64,000 bases of DNA, taken from assembly GCF_023065955.2 (NCBI RefSeq), contig NW_026623008.1, positions 17,852,001 to 17,916,000 on the forward strand. Direction: 5' to 3'. Below are positions 10,971 through 23,414 of this stretch, one piece after another. Origin of the DNA: Ursus arctos (lineage: Eukaryota > Chordata > Mammalia > Carnivora > Ursidae). The first letter of the stretch is position 1. The number at the start of each line of letters is the position of its first letter. The notes beneath the pieces were generated by a model, which had not been told where the DNA came from, made no database searches, and was given only the letters and a program-made list of their open reading frames with translations. Position numbers and translations under genes: made by a program.

Positions 10971-12222
10971 TCAACTGTTTTGCCGGTATAAAGTGAGTTC
11001 TGTATATTTTGTATCAGTGGTGGTCTTCAGCCTCCTTTTTTAACACAAACGAGATACATTTTCTGTAGGAAATGATGCTGAGAACTTTGTTCTTAAAATG
11101 GAACAAAAACGAATTCAACATTAAGACAGTGTGACCTTGGATCTAATTGGTTTGCCATTCCTTTGAGGTTTCCAGAGGGGAAAATCCAGGAGATAAAAAT
11201 GAATGTAAAATGTGAAATTCGTGGGAACTCTGTTCTTTCTGCACGTCTCACCTATTCCTGAACACCTAAGAGTGCTACTCTTTGTAAAGGCCGGGGTCAC
11301 AGTTTTGGTTAACCGTAAAGTTCGGAGAGAATGGGACCCCAGATGGGGAAGAGACAAGAGGCTGCTGAGGTAGGGGACTGAACCAATGAGAAGCCTAACA
11401 CAATATGAATAATGAGAGGAAAGAGGCACTGGGGAGGACCTGGCTGATCCTGAAAAGTACAGTTGGTTTGAAAGGATGCTTACGGAGATGCTGAGAAGCC
11501 AGTAAAAGGATGATGAGCAAGACTTTGCCACTTCCTGTTTCATTAGTGCTGTGGGTCCTCAGTGTCAGGTGTCACCTGGATAGGGAATTCGTGAGTCCGT
11601 AAAGGGGAAATGCGTTAGGGAGGCTGGGAAGTGTGATTAAAGCATTAATTAAGATTTCGATCAAGTGAGGGGTAAGTTAAGATGAGTTCACCCATTTTAG
11701 AGACTCTCGTAGAGAATGGAAAGGGAGTTTCTGAAGGAAAATAACATCATTTACAAACCTTTCAAGTGTGAATCAACAGGAATCTAAATTTAATTCAGGG
11801 CATCAGTTTGTGAATTCTATTGGAACTTTTAATTCTGTCGTCTTTTTTGAGACTTGGCTTTTATCCCTCAGTGCTCAGTACTGAGTATTGGTATAAGGAA
11901 TATCAATTAGCCTTGTTTGGTTTCTGGTGTTTTTTTCCCCCCTTTATTTAAAACCAGGAGACTGTATTAGTCTAAATATATGAAAGTAACAAGTTAATGT
12001 AGATAAGTAAGACTATATGTAACAGTTGTACCAAAGATAGACTAGGAATATCTTAAATTTTAATGGTTAATGTTTTGAAGAAGTAACAATATTAGAACCA
12101 GGACCAGATACTGACCTGAGTTTATCATGCATATATTTTGTTTCATAGATTTTTGTTTAGCTTTTTTTTTTTTAATATTTCACTTTTTTTTAAGATTTCA
12201 CTTTTTTTTCCAAAAAGATTTC

Positions 12223-12224
<2 letters not shown>

Positions 12225-12258
<34 letters not shown>

Positions 12259-12400
12259 CAGGAGGGAGAGAGGTGGGTAGGAGCAGAGGGAGAGGAGAGA
12301 GAGAATCTTAAATAGGCTCGCTTGATCTCACAACCCTGGGATCATGACCTGAGCCGAAATCAAGAGTTAGCTTCCTAACCAACTGAGCCACCCGACGCCC
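12225..12400 (-). mobile_element. Can-SINE, antisense, with 32-T tract
   Basis: The T tract at 12225-12256 is the poly-A tail on the other strand. The SINE body then runs to the head GAGCCACCCGACGCCC. The unit AAGATTTCAC is repeated just upstream (12192-12201 and 12215-12224), so the insertion target or tail was reworked. Confidence 0.85.
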
Positions 12401-12466
12401 TGTGGGGGTTGAACCCACAACCCTGAGATCAAGAGTCACATGCACCACTGACTGAGCCAGCCAGGA
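12401..12466 (-). mobile_element. Older Can-SINE head fragment abutting the previous SINE
   Basis: TTGAACCCACAACCCTGAGA then TCAAGAGTCACATGC and ACTGAGCCAGCCAGG form the reverse head of an older SINEC subtype. The younger SINE probably landed inside it. Confidence 0.75.
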
Positions 12467-12476
12467 AGCCAGACAA

Positions 12477-12538
12477 CCCCCCCTCCCTTTTTTTCTTTCT
12501 TTTCTTTCTCTCTTCTTTTCTCTTCCCTTTTTTTTTTG
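12477..12538. repeat. Polypyrimidine tract
   Basis: About 62 bases are purely C and T (C7 followed by mixed CTTT units), bounded on the right by a G. Confidence 0.85.
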
Positions 12539-13439
12539 CTTTTCTTAAAGCTGAGTAAGGAGCATACCCCCCCTTTTCTTTTTGTGATAAAATTATTCCA
12601 GCTTTACATGTGCAACAACTCATCCTTAATGAAAAAAAGGGTTTAGTTCTCATTATAATAGAGTTGTAAACATGTCAATCATCTGTAATAACTTAAGTAT
12701 TGGATTTTACACCACACCGCGTAGCTAATTATTTGTAAGTGTGAGAGAAGAAAGAAGGAGAATCTGAACAAACATTGGAGACTAGAAAAAGCAAGCAGTT
12801 AGGTGAAAGCTGAAGCAATTAAGAACTTTTAAGGGTATATGAGTTCTACGCTTGTTTTCCTCTGATGACAACCAGTTCCTTTTATTTTGGGGCTGGAGAC
12901 CGGGTGGTAGGTGACTAGAGGGAAAGTTCATTAAAAACTGAAGACAAGCTAAGGGCTGTTGCTCTCCTGGGAAGCTGGCAGAGTGGCAGCCATGACAGCG
13001 GGCAGACTACCAGGCTAATGGGAGAGAGAGAAGGTGTTCAGACTTAGGAAATGAAATTTTGGCCTTGAACATACAAATGTCCGAGACGGAATTGAAAAAA
13101 TTTCAAAGAAATAAACTTAGGAAGAGTGTGCAGTTTTACATGACTTGATGTTCTAGTCTACAGCATATTTTAGTTAACACAGGGATCCAGAGTTTTGGCT
13201 TAGAAATGTTGAGGGCTTGTTGATTCTTCACTAAACCGTGTAAAAACTGTTGCTAGCCATCAGTAACACACACTGTTTCACATTTTGTAATCTTCTGCAG
13301 GACCCTTGGTTACAAATACACTGGTTTTGAGTCACTTAGCATAAGCAGTAGCTAACTTTGGTCTGCTTTCGTTTAAGTATTGGCCCCCAATTTGGAAAGT
13401 AATGTCATTTCCTTTCTGCTTCCTAGTATATTCATTTTA

Positions 13440-13660
13440 TATGTAATGGGCTCTTTAAAAAATATGTGTTTCCCTCCGCCATTATAACAAAGCATATGCA
13501 TTTATTGTAAACAACCTAGAAAACACAGAAAATATACATAAAATAAAATTACTTATAGCCCCTGCTTTGGAAATGGCTATTTTGTTATATGTCATAGTCT
13601 TTTCTATAAACTTGCATGAATTATTGATGAGCGTATAATATTTTAATGTCCTTCATGACA
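13440..13660 (-). repeat. Possible old L1 fragment
   Basis: AT-rich text such as TAAACAACCTAGAAAACACA and TTTCTATAAACTTGCATGAA resembles reverse-orientation L1M 3' sequence. Assignment is by general resemblance only. Confidence 0.35.
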
Positions 13661-14265
13661 GCGGAATACTTGGAATGAAAAATGAAGCCCAGTCAAGTAT
13701 GTAACATGTATTGAGTTGTGAGTTGGTTTAGAGGAAGTATACTTTATTTTGCTTTTTTCAAAGAAACTCCGATTGTATTTGTGTTTATCTTCCTAATGGC
13801 ACTACAAGAGCATTTACCCTGTTTGATCTTTGCTGGAAGAAAGCAAGATTTTTGTTGTTGTTGTGAAATTTGCCAACACCTAGAATTGCTCATAGAATAG
13901 ATACTGATTAAATGGCTTGAAGGTAGCCTGTCCTTTACGTTCTTTAGGAGAAATCTCTTCTGAAAATCCAAATTATTTTTTCATATTAATTTTCCCCTTC
14001 AATCTTGTAGTAGGTGCCCATTTTATAGTAGAGGATATAAGATACAATCTTTGTCTAGAAATGGTCCAGCACAGTATAGGGATATTAATAGAAGCAAATG
14101 TTAACTGAATGCATTCCATGCAGTAAGTGCTAGAGAGAGAAAGAAATAAGAGCAGGTGTATAGCCTAATAGGACAATCAGCAGGTGAGTAAATGAGCCAT
14201 GGTTGATGGCTTTTTCCTATATAGTAGAGTGACTTTTTGTCTCGTGCTTTTTAAAATCCAGTTGA

Positions 14266-14654
14266 GGGGCACCTGGGTGACTCAGTAGGTTGAGCGTCTG
14301 CTCTTTTTTTTTTTTTTTTTAAGATTTTATTTATTTATTTGACAGAGAGAGAGACAGCCAGTGAGAGAGGGAACACAAGCAGGGGGAGTGGGAGAGGAAG
14401 AAGCAGGCTCCTAGCGGAGGAGCCCGATGTGGGGCTCGATCCCACAACGCCGGGATCACACCCTGAGCCGAAGGCAGACGCCTAACCGCTGTGCCACCCA
14501 GGCGCCTCGAGCGTCTGACTCTTAATTTCAGCTCAGGTCATGGTCTTGGGGTGGTGAGATTGAACCCTGAGTTGGGCTCTGTACAGGGCATGGAGCCTGC
14601 TTAAGATTCTCTCACTCGCTCTGCCCCCCACCTCTAAAAAAAAAAAAACACCAT
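14266..14654 (+). mobile_element. Outer Can-SINE, sense, split by a second SINE
   Basis: The head at 14266-14303 (GGGGCACCTGGGTGACTCAG) and the body and tail from 14508 belong to one sense SINE. TCCAGTTGA flanks the whole at 14257-14265 and 14655-14663. Confidence 0.92.
14304..14507 (-). mobile_element. Inner Can-SINE nested in another SINE
   Basis: This is a full antisense copy, T tail to GCCACCCAGGCGCC. It is flanked by a duplication of outer-SINE sequence, GAGCGTCTG(A)CTCTT, at 14292-14305 and from 14509. Confidence 0.93.
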
Positions 14655-15029
14655 TCCAGTTGAATTAAGACCTTAAGAAATGCATTATGTGACAACCTAA
14701 TGAATGAGCTAATTGACTTAGAGATGAGTGAAATGTTTATGTTGTATGCTGACAGAAGAAGGGTAGTTAGTATTATGGAATCTACTAAGTATGGTGTATA
14801 TTATCAGTCGTTTAAAAAAACTTGTATCTTTTCCCTTAGTAATTTAGTTATATGTCAATATTCTGTAATTTTAATCTGTCTAAAATAAAACTGATACTTC
14901 TTGCCTCAAATGTTAAATGGATCCTACTTTCTCTGGTTTATTGAATTAGACACAATGACTTGCTCTGGCAGTCAGAGTCTTTCAGATCATGACCCAGCTC
15001 TGTTCCCAGTCCGATCTCCCCCAGCAGCT

Positions 15030-15180
15030 GCAGATTTACCTCCTACTCTAGCTAGACTCATCCTGAACATGCCCTGGACTTCTCTGCCTTCATGTAAGAT
15101 TTTTGCTGGTGTTTCCCTCATTTGGAATATCTTTGACTTCTCCAGCCCCTCTCCCGCCTGCAATTTCTTCTTCTTTTTTC
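15030..15180 (+). repeat. L2 3' fragment
   Basis: The order resembles forward L2: CCTGGACTTCTCTGCCTTCA, GGTGTTTCCCTCATTTGGAA, then TATCTTTG. Confidence 0.5.
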
Positions 15181-15204
15181 ATTCAGTCCGTGAACAAATA
15201 CTGA

Positions 15205-15935
15205 GGTAGTGTTGTGGTGGCGTGGCTACGTCACGGAACAGCCTGGAGTTCATATTCAGGTGGGGGAGGCAAACAGTACGTGTGTGTCTACTAGTGATAA
15301 GGGCTATGAAGAAAACGGAAGTGTAGGGGAAGGAGTATGGGGAATGGTAGGGGGTGCTGTTTTTTTGTTTTTTTTTTAAATTAATTTATTTGACAGAGAG
15401 AGAGAGAGAGACAGCCAGAGAGGGAACACAGGCAGGGGGAGTGGGAGAGGAAGAAGCAGGCTCGCAGCGGAGGAGCCTGATGCGGGGCTCGATCCCAGAA
15501 CGCCGGGATCACTCCCTGAGCCGAAGGCAGATGCTTAACGACTGAGCCAGCCAGGCGCCCCAGGGGGTGCTGTTTTTTTTTTATTTAACAGGACATTTGG
15601 ATAACCTTGCCGACAATAGCATATAGGGAGGCATAGTCAGAAGCAGAGACCAATTAGGTGTCTATTTAGTAATTCAGGCAAGAGATGGTGGCTTGAGCTA
15701 AGGTGAGGAGTGGTCTGATTCTGGATATATTTCTAAGATGGAGATAACAGGATTTCCTGATGTAGAATATGAGAGAAAGAGGAGTCAAAGATGATTCTGA
15801 GAGTTTCGTTCTGAAGAAATTAAAGAATGGTGAAGTTGCTATTAATCGAGATGGGGAAGGCTGTGGGGAGCTAGTTGTGACAGGGAGGAGATCAGGAGTT
15901 TAGTTTTTGACGTGTAATCTGTTGTCTAGTGGGAG
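15205..15935 (-). repeat. L2 copy A, interrupted by a SINE
   Basis: The reverse L2 3' region (TTCATATTCAGGTGGGGGAG, GGGCTATGAAGAAAA) is followed after the inserted SINE by reverse-transcriptase-region DNA (GCAAGAGATGGTGGCTTGAG, GAGGAGTCAAAGATGATTCT). It has internal deletions and is not coding. Confidence 0.75.
15361..15561 (-). mobile_element. Can-SINE, antisense, inserted in L2 copy A
   Basis: The body runs from the T tail to CCAGGCGCCCC. The duplication AGGGGGTGCTGT flanks it at 15349-15360 and 15562-15573. Confidence 0.94.
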
Positions 15936-17160
15936 AGGCTTATGTTAAAGAAATACACAAATAAAGACAGTATATAATTACATTAAGGACAAGAATAGGG
16001 CATCTTGAGACGGAATGACAGGAAATCCGATTAAATAGAAGCTGAGTGTGTCGTTCTCAAGGAGAAATGGTATTTGGATGAATGGTGATTAGGAGAAGAG
16101 TGAGGAGAAGAGGGTTCCAGGCTAGAGGAATTGATGTATGTAAAGGCTGGAAATAGTCAACAAATATTTTTGTTTGAGGGTATGACTGAAATAGAGGGAA
16201 TGAAACTGAGGTGCAGAGTGAGATATAGATGGGCCACATCACAGAGGTCTTCGTAGGTCATGTGAATTTTATCCTTAGTAAAGAGAGCAGTTCTCAAAAT
16301 GGTTTAAGCAAGGGAGCACCATGGTTTGATGTGCATTCTAAGATGAGGAGTCTGGCCACTCTGTGGCAAAGGAATGGGAGAGGAGAGGCAAGAGTGGAAA
16401 CAAGGCCAAATATGGAGGCCGCTGGAGTTGAGAAAGAGATGATGGTGGTTTGGATTAGGGTGGTGATGGGGAGAAGAGAATGGATTTGAGATCAGTTTTG
16501 AAGGTGGAGCCAGTAGGAGGATATCGAAGGAGTTGTATGTGAGTTTCTAATCAGAATCAACGGGTGGTAGCAGTGCCTTTTATTGAGATGGTGGAGGAGC
16601 CGACTGTTCGGGTTTGACTTGATGAGTTTCAGATGACTGAGATGTCAAGTGGAGATGTCTAGTAGAAAGTTGATTACAGATGTGACGTTCAGACTTGATA
16701 CATACATTTATGTGGTATTTAAAGTGTGTGAGATCAGGCAGTGGATGAATGAGGAGTAGCAGAGAAAGTGCCCAGGACCAAGTTCTGAGGAACTCTCGAC
16801 ATTTAGGGGTGCAGCGTTAGAGGAGAAACTGGAGAAGGAGAGCGAGGAGCTGCAGTAGGGCAGCGTGGGCAAGGACACAGGAGTGAAGTACCAAAGAAGC
16901 CAGGAGAGGCTTTTAAGAAGAAGGGAGGGACCATTTGTGTCAAGTAAGATGAATGTCTATCTGATTTATCGGCCTGGAAGTCATTGGTAACACTGTAGCA
17001 GCCTCGGTAGGAGTCCTGGTGGGGACTCCAGAGTGTTGTGGTGGGTGGAAGAGTGAGAGGAAGCAAGAGTAGGGGCAACGTGTAAAGCCAGCCCTGACAA
17101 GAAACTTGGCGATGTAGAAGGGACAGGTTGGTAGCCAGAAGTGGATACACTTTAAGGGAG
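15935..17160 (-). repeat. L2 copy B with decayed reverse-transcriptase region
   Basis: It is a second, longer reverse-oriented L2. Landmarks run in the order expected for the minus strand: 3' part (15935-16200), GATGGGCCACATCACAGAGG near 16209, GATGATGGTGGTTTGGATTA near 16437, GATGTCAAGTGGAGATGTCT near 16640, TTCTGAGGAACTCTCGACAT near 16782 and GGAAGTCATTGGTAAC near 16975. Minus-strand translation near 16925-17000 gives a TNDFQADKS-like remnant of the L2 RT upstream of its fingers motif. The YADD catalytic segment expected near 16690 is deleted, so the copy is dead. Confidence 0.85.
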
Positions 17161-17404
17161 GCATTTTTAAAAATTATGAGCTGAAAAAGCTACAATGTTG
17201 CAAGGAACACTACACCATCAGGTTAGAGGGGAAAATATTTCCCATGGGAGTCATCATAGTTCACTGACTGGGATGCCTTTTTCACTGCGAGGAAGGTCTG
17301 TTTTGTGTATATTTAGAATAGATGTGCTTATTACCACTGACTGATTTTTCTATTGCATTTCCCAAATGCATGCGATAGAATGAATATATAGAAGAGTATT
17401 TCAT

Positions 17405-17515
17405 ACTTAATTGAAATAATGTCAACATTTGTGGGGCGCTTTCTATGTGTCAGGCACTGTGTTAACTGTGTTACTTGTATTAACCCAGTAACATCTTTGC
17501 TGAAGGAATATACAG
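17405..17515 (-). repeat. MIR fragment
   Basis: CGCTTTCTATGTGTCAGGCA then CTGTGTTAACTGTGTTACTT matches reverse MIR. Confidence 0.7.
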
Positions 17516-18102
17516 AATCTTTTTTCTCCCTTATGCAGGGTTGATTCCAGAGGAAGCTTGTGGGAAGAGAAGAGATAAAATGTCGTATGCTTGGGGAAAA
17601 GCAAATGCTTATTAAATTCACAGAGATCTTCGTACAAGAAGCCAGAGAAATAGAATATGGTGCAAATCGCTGGGCTCAGTTCATATTGATTTCGTGCCCC
17701 AGGACTGTTATTTTAGATTGAAATGAAGATTTACTTCTTTTTCTTGAACAGTAGAAAAGAGCGAAGGGAAAGTCCACGATTGTGTCCCGTCCTGAGCGTG
17801 TGGCTTGACCGCCAGCGGGATGAAGAGTTGCCTCGCTGTCTGATGACTCAGCAGGGACTCCTGCGCTAGATCCTGGTGCTGCCTTGGTATTGCTTGTAAA
17901 GATTCGTGCTGTCCTTGGAGGTATTTGGGATTCGAGATCCCAGAGTCAGAGCCAGGGGATGATTGTTGACTTGAAGTATCATTTGTGTTCCCTCTGTCAG
18001 CACTAAATAGTCTATTTCAGAGTTGAAGATGGTTAGAATTAATATTTCAAGTAGGCAGTCGAGTTGTCATTTGGAAGACTGGATCTTTGTGTTACATTGT
18101 CG

Positions 18103-18300
18103 TCATGCTGTAGTGGTTAAGAGCGTGGCGTCTGGAGCCATATAGACTATTTCAGTACTGGTACTGCCTTTCGCTGGCTGCCTTAGGGTCTCCGCTAGGG
18201 TCATGGTATCTACTTCTTGGGCTTCTGTAAAGATTAGAAGAGTTAATATAAGAAAAAACCTTAAGGTCTGGCATATAGTAAGCATTGTTTGCTTATTATT
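18103..18300 (+). repeat. MIR
   Basis: It begins at the MIR head (CATGCTGTAGTGGTTAAGAG, CGTGGCGTCTGGAGCC) and ends at GGCATATAGTAAGC. Confidence 0.85.
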
Positions 18301-18361
18301 ATTCCATGGGCCTCTGGAGTGCTGAGAGTTAAGACTGTATCGGCCCATGGCTCGTTTATTT

Positions 18362-18389
18362 TATTTTTTATTTTTACTTTTTAAAGATT

Positions 18390-18432
<43 letters not shown>

Positions 18433-18605
18433 TTTGAAAGAGAGACAGAGATAGCAACAGAGATAGAGAGCACTAGTGGGGAGGAGGGGGAGAAGCAGGC
18501 CCCTCGCTGAGCAGGGAGCCCAATCTGGGGCTCCATCCCAGGAACCTGGGATCATGACCTGAGCTAAAGACAGACGCTTAACCGACTGAACCACCCAGGC
18601 ACCTC
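18362..18605 (-). mobile_element. Can-SINE, antisense, long (ATTT)n tail
   Basis: (TTTA)n spans about 18390-18435. The body ends CTGAACCACCCAGGCACCTC. An imperfect duplication (CATGGCTCGTTTAT versus CATGGTTAGTTTAT) flanks it. Confidence 0.88.
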
Positions 18606-19564
18606 TCATGGTTAGTTTATATGTTCAGTGTGGTTTCAGTCTCCAGGGTGTTACTAAGAGAAGCATCTGCCAGGCTGCCACATTACAAATAAATAGGTGG
18701 GGGAACTTACCATTCTTTATCAGAAGAGCATATTTAGTGTAAGAAAAAAAAAATCCAAGATTAGACTAGAATTTATTCCTGAATTAAGTGAACCGTGATT
18801 CTTTTGACACTTTCTAGATAACTAAAGGACATTCAGATTGGACTCTGCCATCTTAGACTCTGCCTCAGCAGCTCTTTCTGGTCTAGTAGCTAAAGCTTAA
18901 GAGTCTATTATTAGTAAGAGTGGTTTTCTTTTTTCTTTCTTTCTTTTTTAGTGAGAGCGTAAAAGAAGTAAAGAGGCCTAATCTGTGGCTTATAGGGTCT
19001 AGCGGTTCTGTGGAAGTACTTTTGAATTATGGATTTAGCATAATAGCTCCTTGTGCTGCTACATTTTACTATTCCTTGATTTTTGTGGTATTTACTTACA
19101 AAGTTGAGCTGGTCATCTATGAACTGACATTTATGTAGTGCTTTCTCTATGGGAAATACAGACATGTTTAGGAGAGATTATCTACTTAATTCGTAGCAGA
19201 AGAAGTTGAGCTAGTGTAGATTGACAGGTTTTATGTTTAGTAATTTTTAAGGGGGAAGAGTAAAGAGAGTTGACGTCTCCTAATTCTTAATTTACTTCTA
19301 GAACCTGAGATCGTTGTTGTTGTTTTTAAATTTTTACTTTATATCACAATGGGATGATGATGAAATTTTAAAACGTTAGCGTGGCTGTAACTGATAAGTG
19401 ATATAAAGATCGTAAACTGATTTTAAAACATTTCATTTTATGATAATGTTTTAAGCTTCTTGAAACTACTTAATTTATTCCTGTATAAAATAGAGTATAC
19501 TGATGCATGAAAATGAAGAGTTTTTGTTTTTCTGTTAAAGTCGGAATAAGAATTCTAAGATAAC

Positions 19565-19795
19565 AGCATTGCGAGCTTACTCTCTCTCTGGTGCAGGCAC
19601 AGTGTGCCAAGCCCTTTACATGTTAGCTAATTTAATCCTCCTATAAAACTCTGAAATAGGTACTATGGATACTATCTTACACATGAGGCTTTGAGAGGTC
19701 ATTGCTTGTGTGTGGTCGCGGGGCTGGTAAGTCGCAGAACTGGGATTCGTACCAAGGTCTTTGTTATCCTGAGCCTGACTCTTAACCACTAAGAG
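19565..19795 (-). repeat. MIR, nearly full length
   Basis: Reverse MIR from AGCCCTTTACATGTTAGCTA through GAACTGGGATTCGTACCAAG to CTGACTCTTAACCACTAAGA. Confidence 0.85.
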
Positions 19796-20888
19796 CTTTT
19801 TTATTTGTTTATATTCTTTTTCTGTATTTGAAACTCGAATGTTTATCTAACATAGTTTTGTTTTCACTCTTTGCTGTATTCAGTCACCCTGAGAAATAAA
19901 AAATAAAAAATTCGGAGAATGTTTAAGAGTATCCCTAAAACATACTAACAACCAGTGAGTCCGGATGGTTCGTTAAATGAGTTTGGTTGCTTTCAGTTCT
20001 CTTGGTTAGATTTGAAAGGAAACTGTAAAATTTCCATGACCTCACCTCTGTGCGTTTTTGGGGCCTGGTTAATTAGTATTTTGTAAAGTTCTTTAAAGGG
20101 TTTATTTATAAACTTGTTAAGGAAGTTGACTGGAACATCACATATTTGATTTTAGGATTGTTTTACAATTTATAAGTGTCAAAGCGGTCCAAGTTTAACA
20201 GAAATAACATACCGGATTGTTAATATTTTTCTTTGTGTTCCTTTTTTTTTTTTTTTTTTTTTTAAACCTCTCCCTTCAGAGGAGCCTGCACTAATCTTTG
20301 CATTGTTGATAGAAAAAAAAGCAAGGAAGTTTCTTTTTGTGGAGAGAGGAAATGGCTGTTAGTTCGGGACTTTATCCATATTAGGTATAAACTAAATATA
20401 GAAGTGTAATCCAGGAGTGAAGTCACATCTATAAAGTTTCTTAGGCAGAGCTAATGAGATCAGCCAGTGCTTTTGGATTGGGGGGGGGGGGTTTGTTTGT
20501 TTCTTTTCTTATTTTTTTTTTTTTAAACTTTTGGCTCACTTAAAAGGCTACCAAACTGTGTAGTCCTGTGGTCTGTCTTCCTTTGTCCCTTAAAGGAAAA
20601 CCAAACCATTTGCAAGGAATCTTCTCTTTAAAACATATACACACAAATTCTTTCTGTATAAAGAATAGTTGCTTATCCCCTTTTTGAGGGAGGTTGTAGG
20701 TATGTTGATTCTTTAGTTTCTTGATCCTGTTGTCATTTTCCTGTCCCCAATTCTTCTCTCCCCCCCCCCCTTTTTTTAAGGTGGTTTTATCCTTAAGTCT
20801 TTTTCACATGTATTTTTTCTGTGACTCCTTTTTCTAGACTCCTGTTGTCTTTTGTCAGATTACTATTTTCGTGGTTTATTCAATTTTT

Positions 20889-21081
20889 TTTTTTAAAGAT
20901 TTTATTTATTTATTTGACAGAGAGAGACAGCCAGCGAGAGAGGGAACACAAGCAGGGGGAGTGGGAGAGGAAGAAGCAGGCTCACAGCAGAGGAGCCTGA
21001 TGTGGGGCTGGATCCCAGGACTCCGGGATCACGCCCTGAGCCGAAGGCAGGCACTTAAACGCTGTGCCACCCAGGCGCCCC
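20889..21081 (-). mobile_element. Young Can-SINE, antisense
   Basis: Intact body with head GCCACCCAGGCGCCCC. The 16-bp duplication GGTTTATTCAATTTTT flanks it at 20873-20888 and 21082-21097. Confidence 0.96.
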
Positions 21082-21479
21082 GGTTTATTCAATTTTTAAC
21101 CATGAAGTCAGATCTCAGGGTGGTCAAGTGGTAGTAAGACTCCTCTGATGGGTTGGTCGTAGGTACTGTAGAACAGAATGAAGGAGTAAATCTGTTTCTG
21201 GCCAAAGCACAGGTTGTTTTCAAATAAGGACTCTTAAAAGCCCCCCCCCAAAACATTCTTACTGACAGTAACTGTTTCCAGCTTTTGCGCTCCTTCTCCG
21301 AGCTCTTTGCAAGCATACCAGAGCATTTGGGCACTTAGGAATGTGCTATGTTTCTGAAGAGAAGAACCATATACCTGTATAGCATCTTTTATTATAAATG
21401 TCTTGGAGTACACCCAACTCTGTAAAACATTTAGCTTAACATATAATTACAGGGGTTTTAGTTCGTGAAAATAAAAGCC

Positions 21480-21745
21480 CTCCAAGGTTTTAGCTCCTTC
21501 TCTGACCCCGTTGCTCCCGCAGCAGAGTGAATCCTTCCCACTCTGTCTGGAGCTGTGTGCCTAGGCCTGTTCTGCCATTCTTCTGAATCATTTCTCATCC
21601 TACCTTTGCTTCAGGCCAGAGTGTGAATTCCAGGAGATCAGGGATCAGGGACCATGTTCTGCATCTTTTATATTTTCCACCCAACACAATCTCGTTAAAT
21701 GGTAGAAAGCTCATTAATTCAGTAAATGTCTATTGGAGTTTGGGG
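21480..21745 (+). repeat. L2 3' end
   Basis: Forward L2 3' order: CTCATCCTACCTTTGCTTCA, GAATTCCAGGAGATCAGGGA, GGGACCATGTTCTGCATC, TTCAGTAAATGTCTATTGG. Confidence 0.65.
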
Positions 21746-23414
21746 GCAAATTGGTATGTGTAGTCTGGGGACAGATGCATGTAAGAGAGTTTTAAGTCTG
21801 TATTTGGTGTTGGGTTCTGTATTGCCTCATAGTAAAATACCAGAGATAAAAATAGTATTCAGTTATTGAACTTGAGACATGTAATTTGGGTTTTGTGTCT
21901 AGTGCTCACTAGATAGCCATTGATCTAAACTTAATAACAGATGGGTTGAGAGGTCTAGAATCTTCAAATTACATAACTGGAAAACCAGGTTCAAATTGTT
22001 GTTCTCATCTGTCAAGTGGGTGTGTTTCTTAGAACTAATGTCCAATCTAGTCCAGATTTATTTTATGTACCAAAGTAGCCTTTTTTAAGTACCAGAGTAG
22101 CCTTAGTCTCGGGTATTTAGGTCCAGACAGAAAATTGAGACTTGTAATTTCAAGTCAGATCCAGATAATTAAGTTCTCATAATTAGATGCAGCTTATTAG
22201 AAAACAAATACAAGTGGAAGTAATAAAAATTCTCAGTGACAATGAGGGCAGTTTGTCAGAGAAATGAAGAATATTTCAAGAGTGAATTCTTTGACTAGGA
22301 ATATGTTTTATTTTCTACATGAACTACCTGAAAGATAAAGGGAAGATTTTGTTTGTTGTGTCTAAAATAAGATACAGAACTATTTATTCTAGGTTAGAAT
22401 TTGCCTTTGTCATATTTAAGGCACTTGTGCATTGAAATGGCAAATAAGAATTTCAGTAATAAACATACTATCTTGTACTGTTCAGATATTTGAAGTTTAT
22501 TTTAGACCAGCTAAGAAGATAGACAAAAATTCTAAATATTAACTTTTCACAGCTGCAGTACCTTGTCAAGTATATTACTTAAAAAAATATTTTGTAATAT
22601 ATTTTAATGAAAAATTTAAACATAGATAATCCAAAATAAAGTATGAGAGAAAAATTCATTCTTTCATATGTTTATTGACTGCTAATATTGACTGCATTTT
22701 TATGACTGCAGTTTTTCATTGTTCATTGTTATCATTATCAATTCACTGTTCTTAGTTATTTATAGGTCCAAAATTTAGCTATTAAACAGTACTGTGATGT
22801 GTGTCTTTATAGCTAATTTTCTGTGCATAATCACATCATGTAATTCTTTTCTTAAAGTTGCTCACGTATCTTGTTTATTTTCTGAATTCTTTATTTTTAT
22901 TTTGTTTACCCGATATGTAATCTCTTAAAAAAAGTACTTCCCGGAGAATTTAGATTTTTTATAAAAGGAGAAATTGGATTTTTGATCCTATTGCTAAACT
23001 CGTAATGCAATTTCTAGGTCTGGAAACTTGTTGATAAATAGAAATACCTCTCATCCACTAAAATCAGGTAGCTGCCATAAACACAGATCAGGGAGGAGGT
23101 TTTCTTTCACTCCCAGATGTCTTTCTGAGTCTAGTTTGTACCATAGCATGTATATTTTTTAACTACCCTTAGGGAAAGTGGCTGCTGGGTTTTGACTTGC
23201 ATAAGAATTTCCCCCCCTGCCCCGTCAACATATTTGTCTTCAGCTGATAAAGGAAGACCCTGGAAATTAGTGAATTTATCTTTGGTTAGAAGATGTTAAA
23301 AGAATGAGTCTTAGTGGAAAAGTTGGGAGATAACGTTTTTTTGTATGTGATCAGAGTGCAAATAACCAATTGTAAAGGGCACATATTTCTTTTTTTAGTA
23401 ATATAATTATTTAT

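Noticed and set aside
16803..17150. 115-codon minus-strand frame with a reverse-transcriptase-like remnant
   Set aside because: It is a decayed L2 LINE with the catalytic segment missing. Annotated as a repeat, not as a gene.
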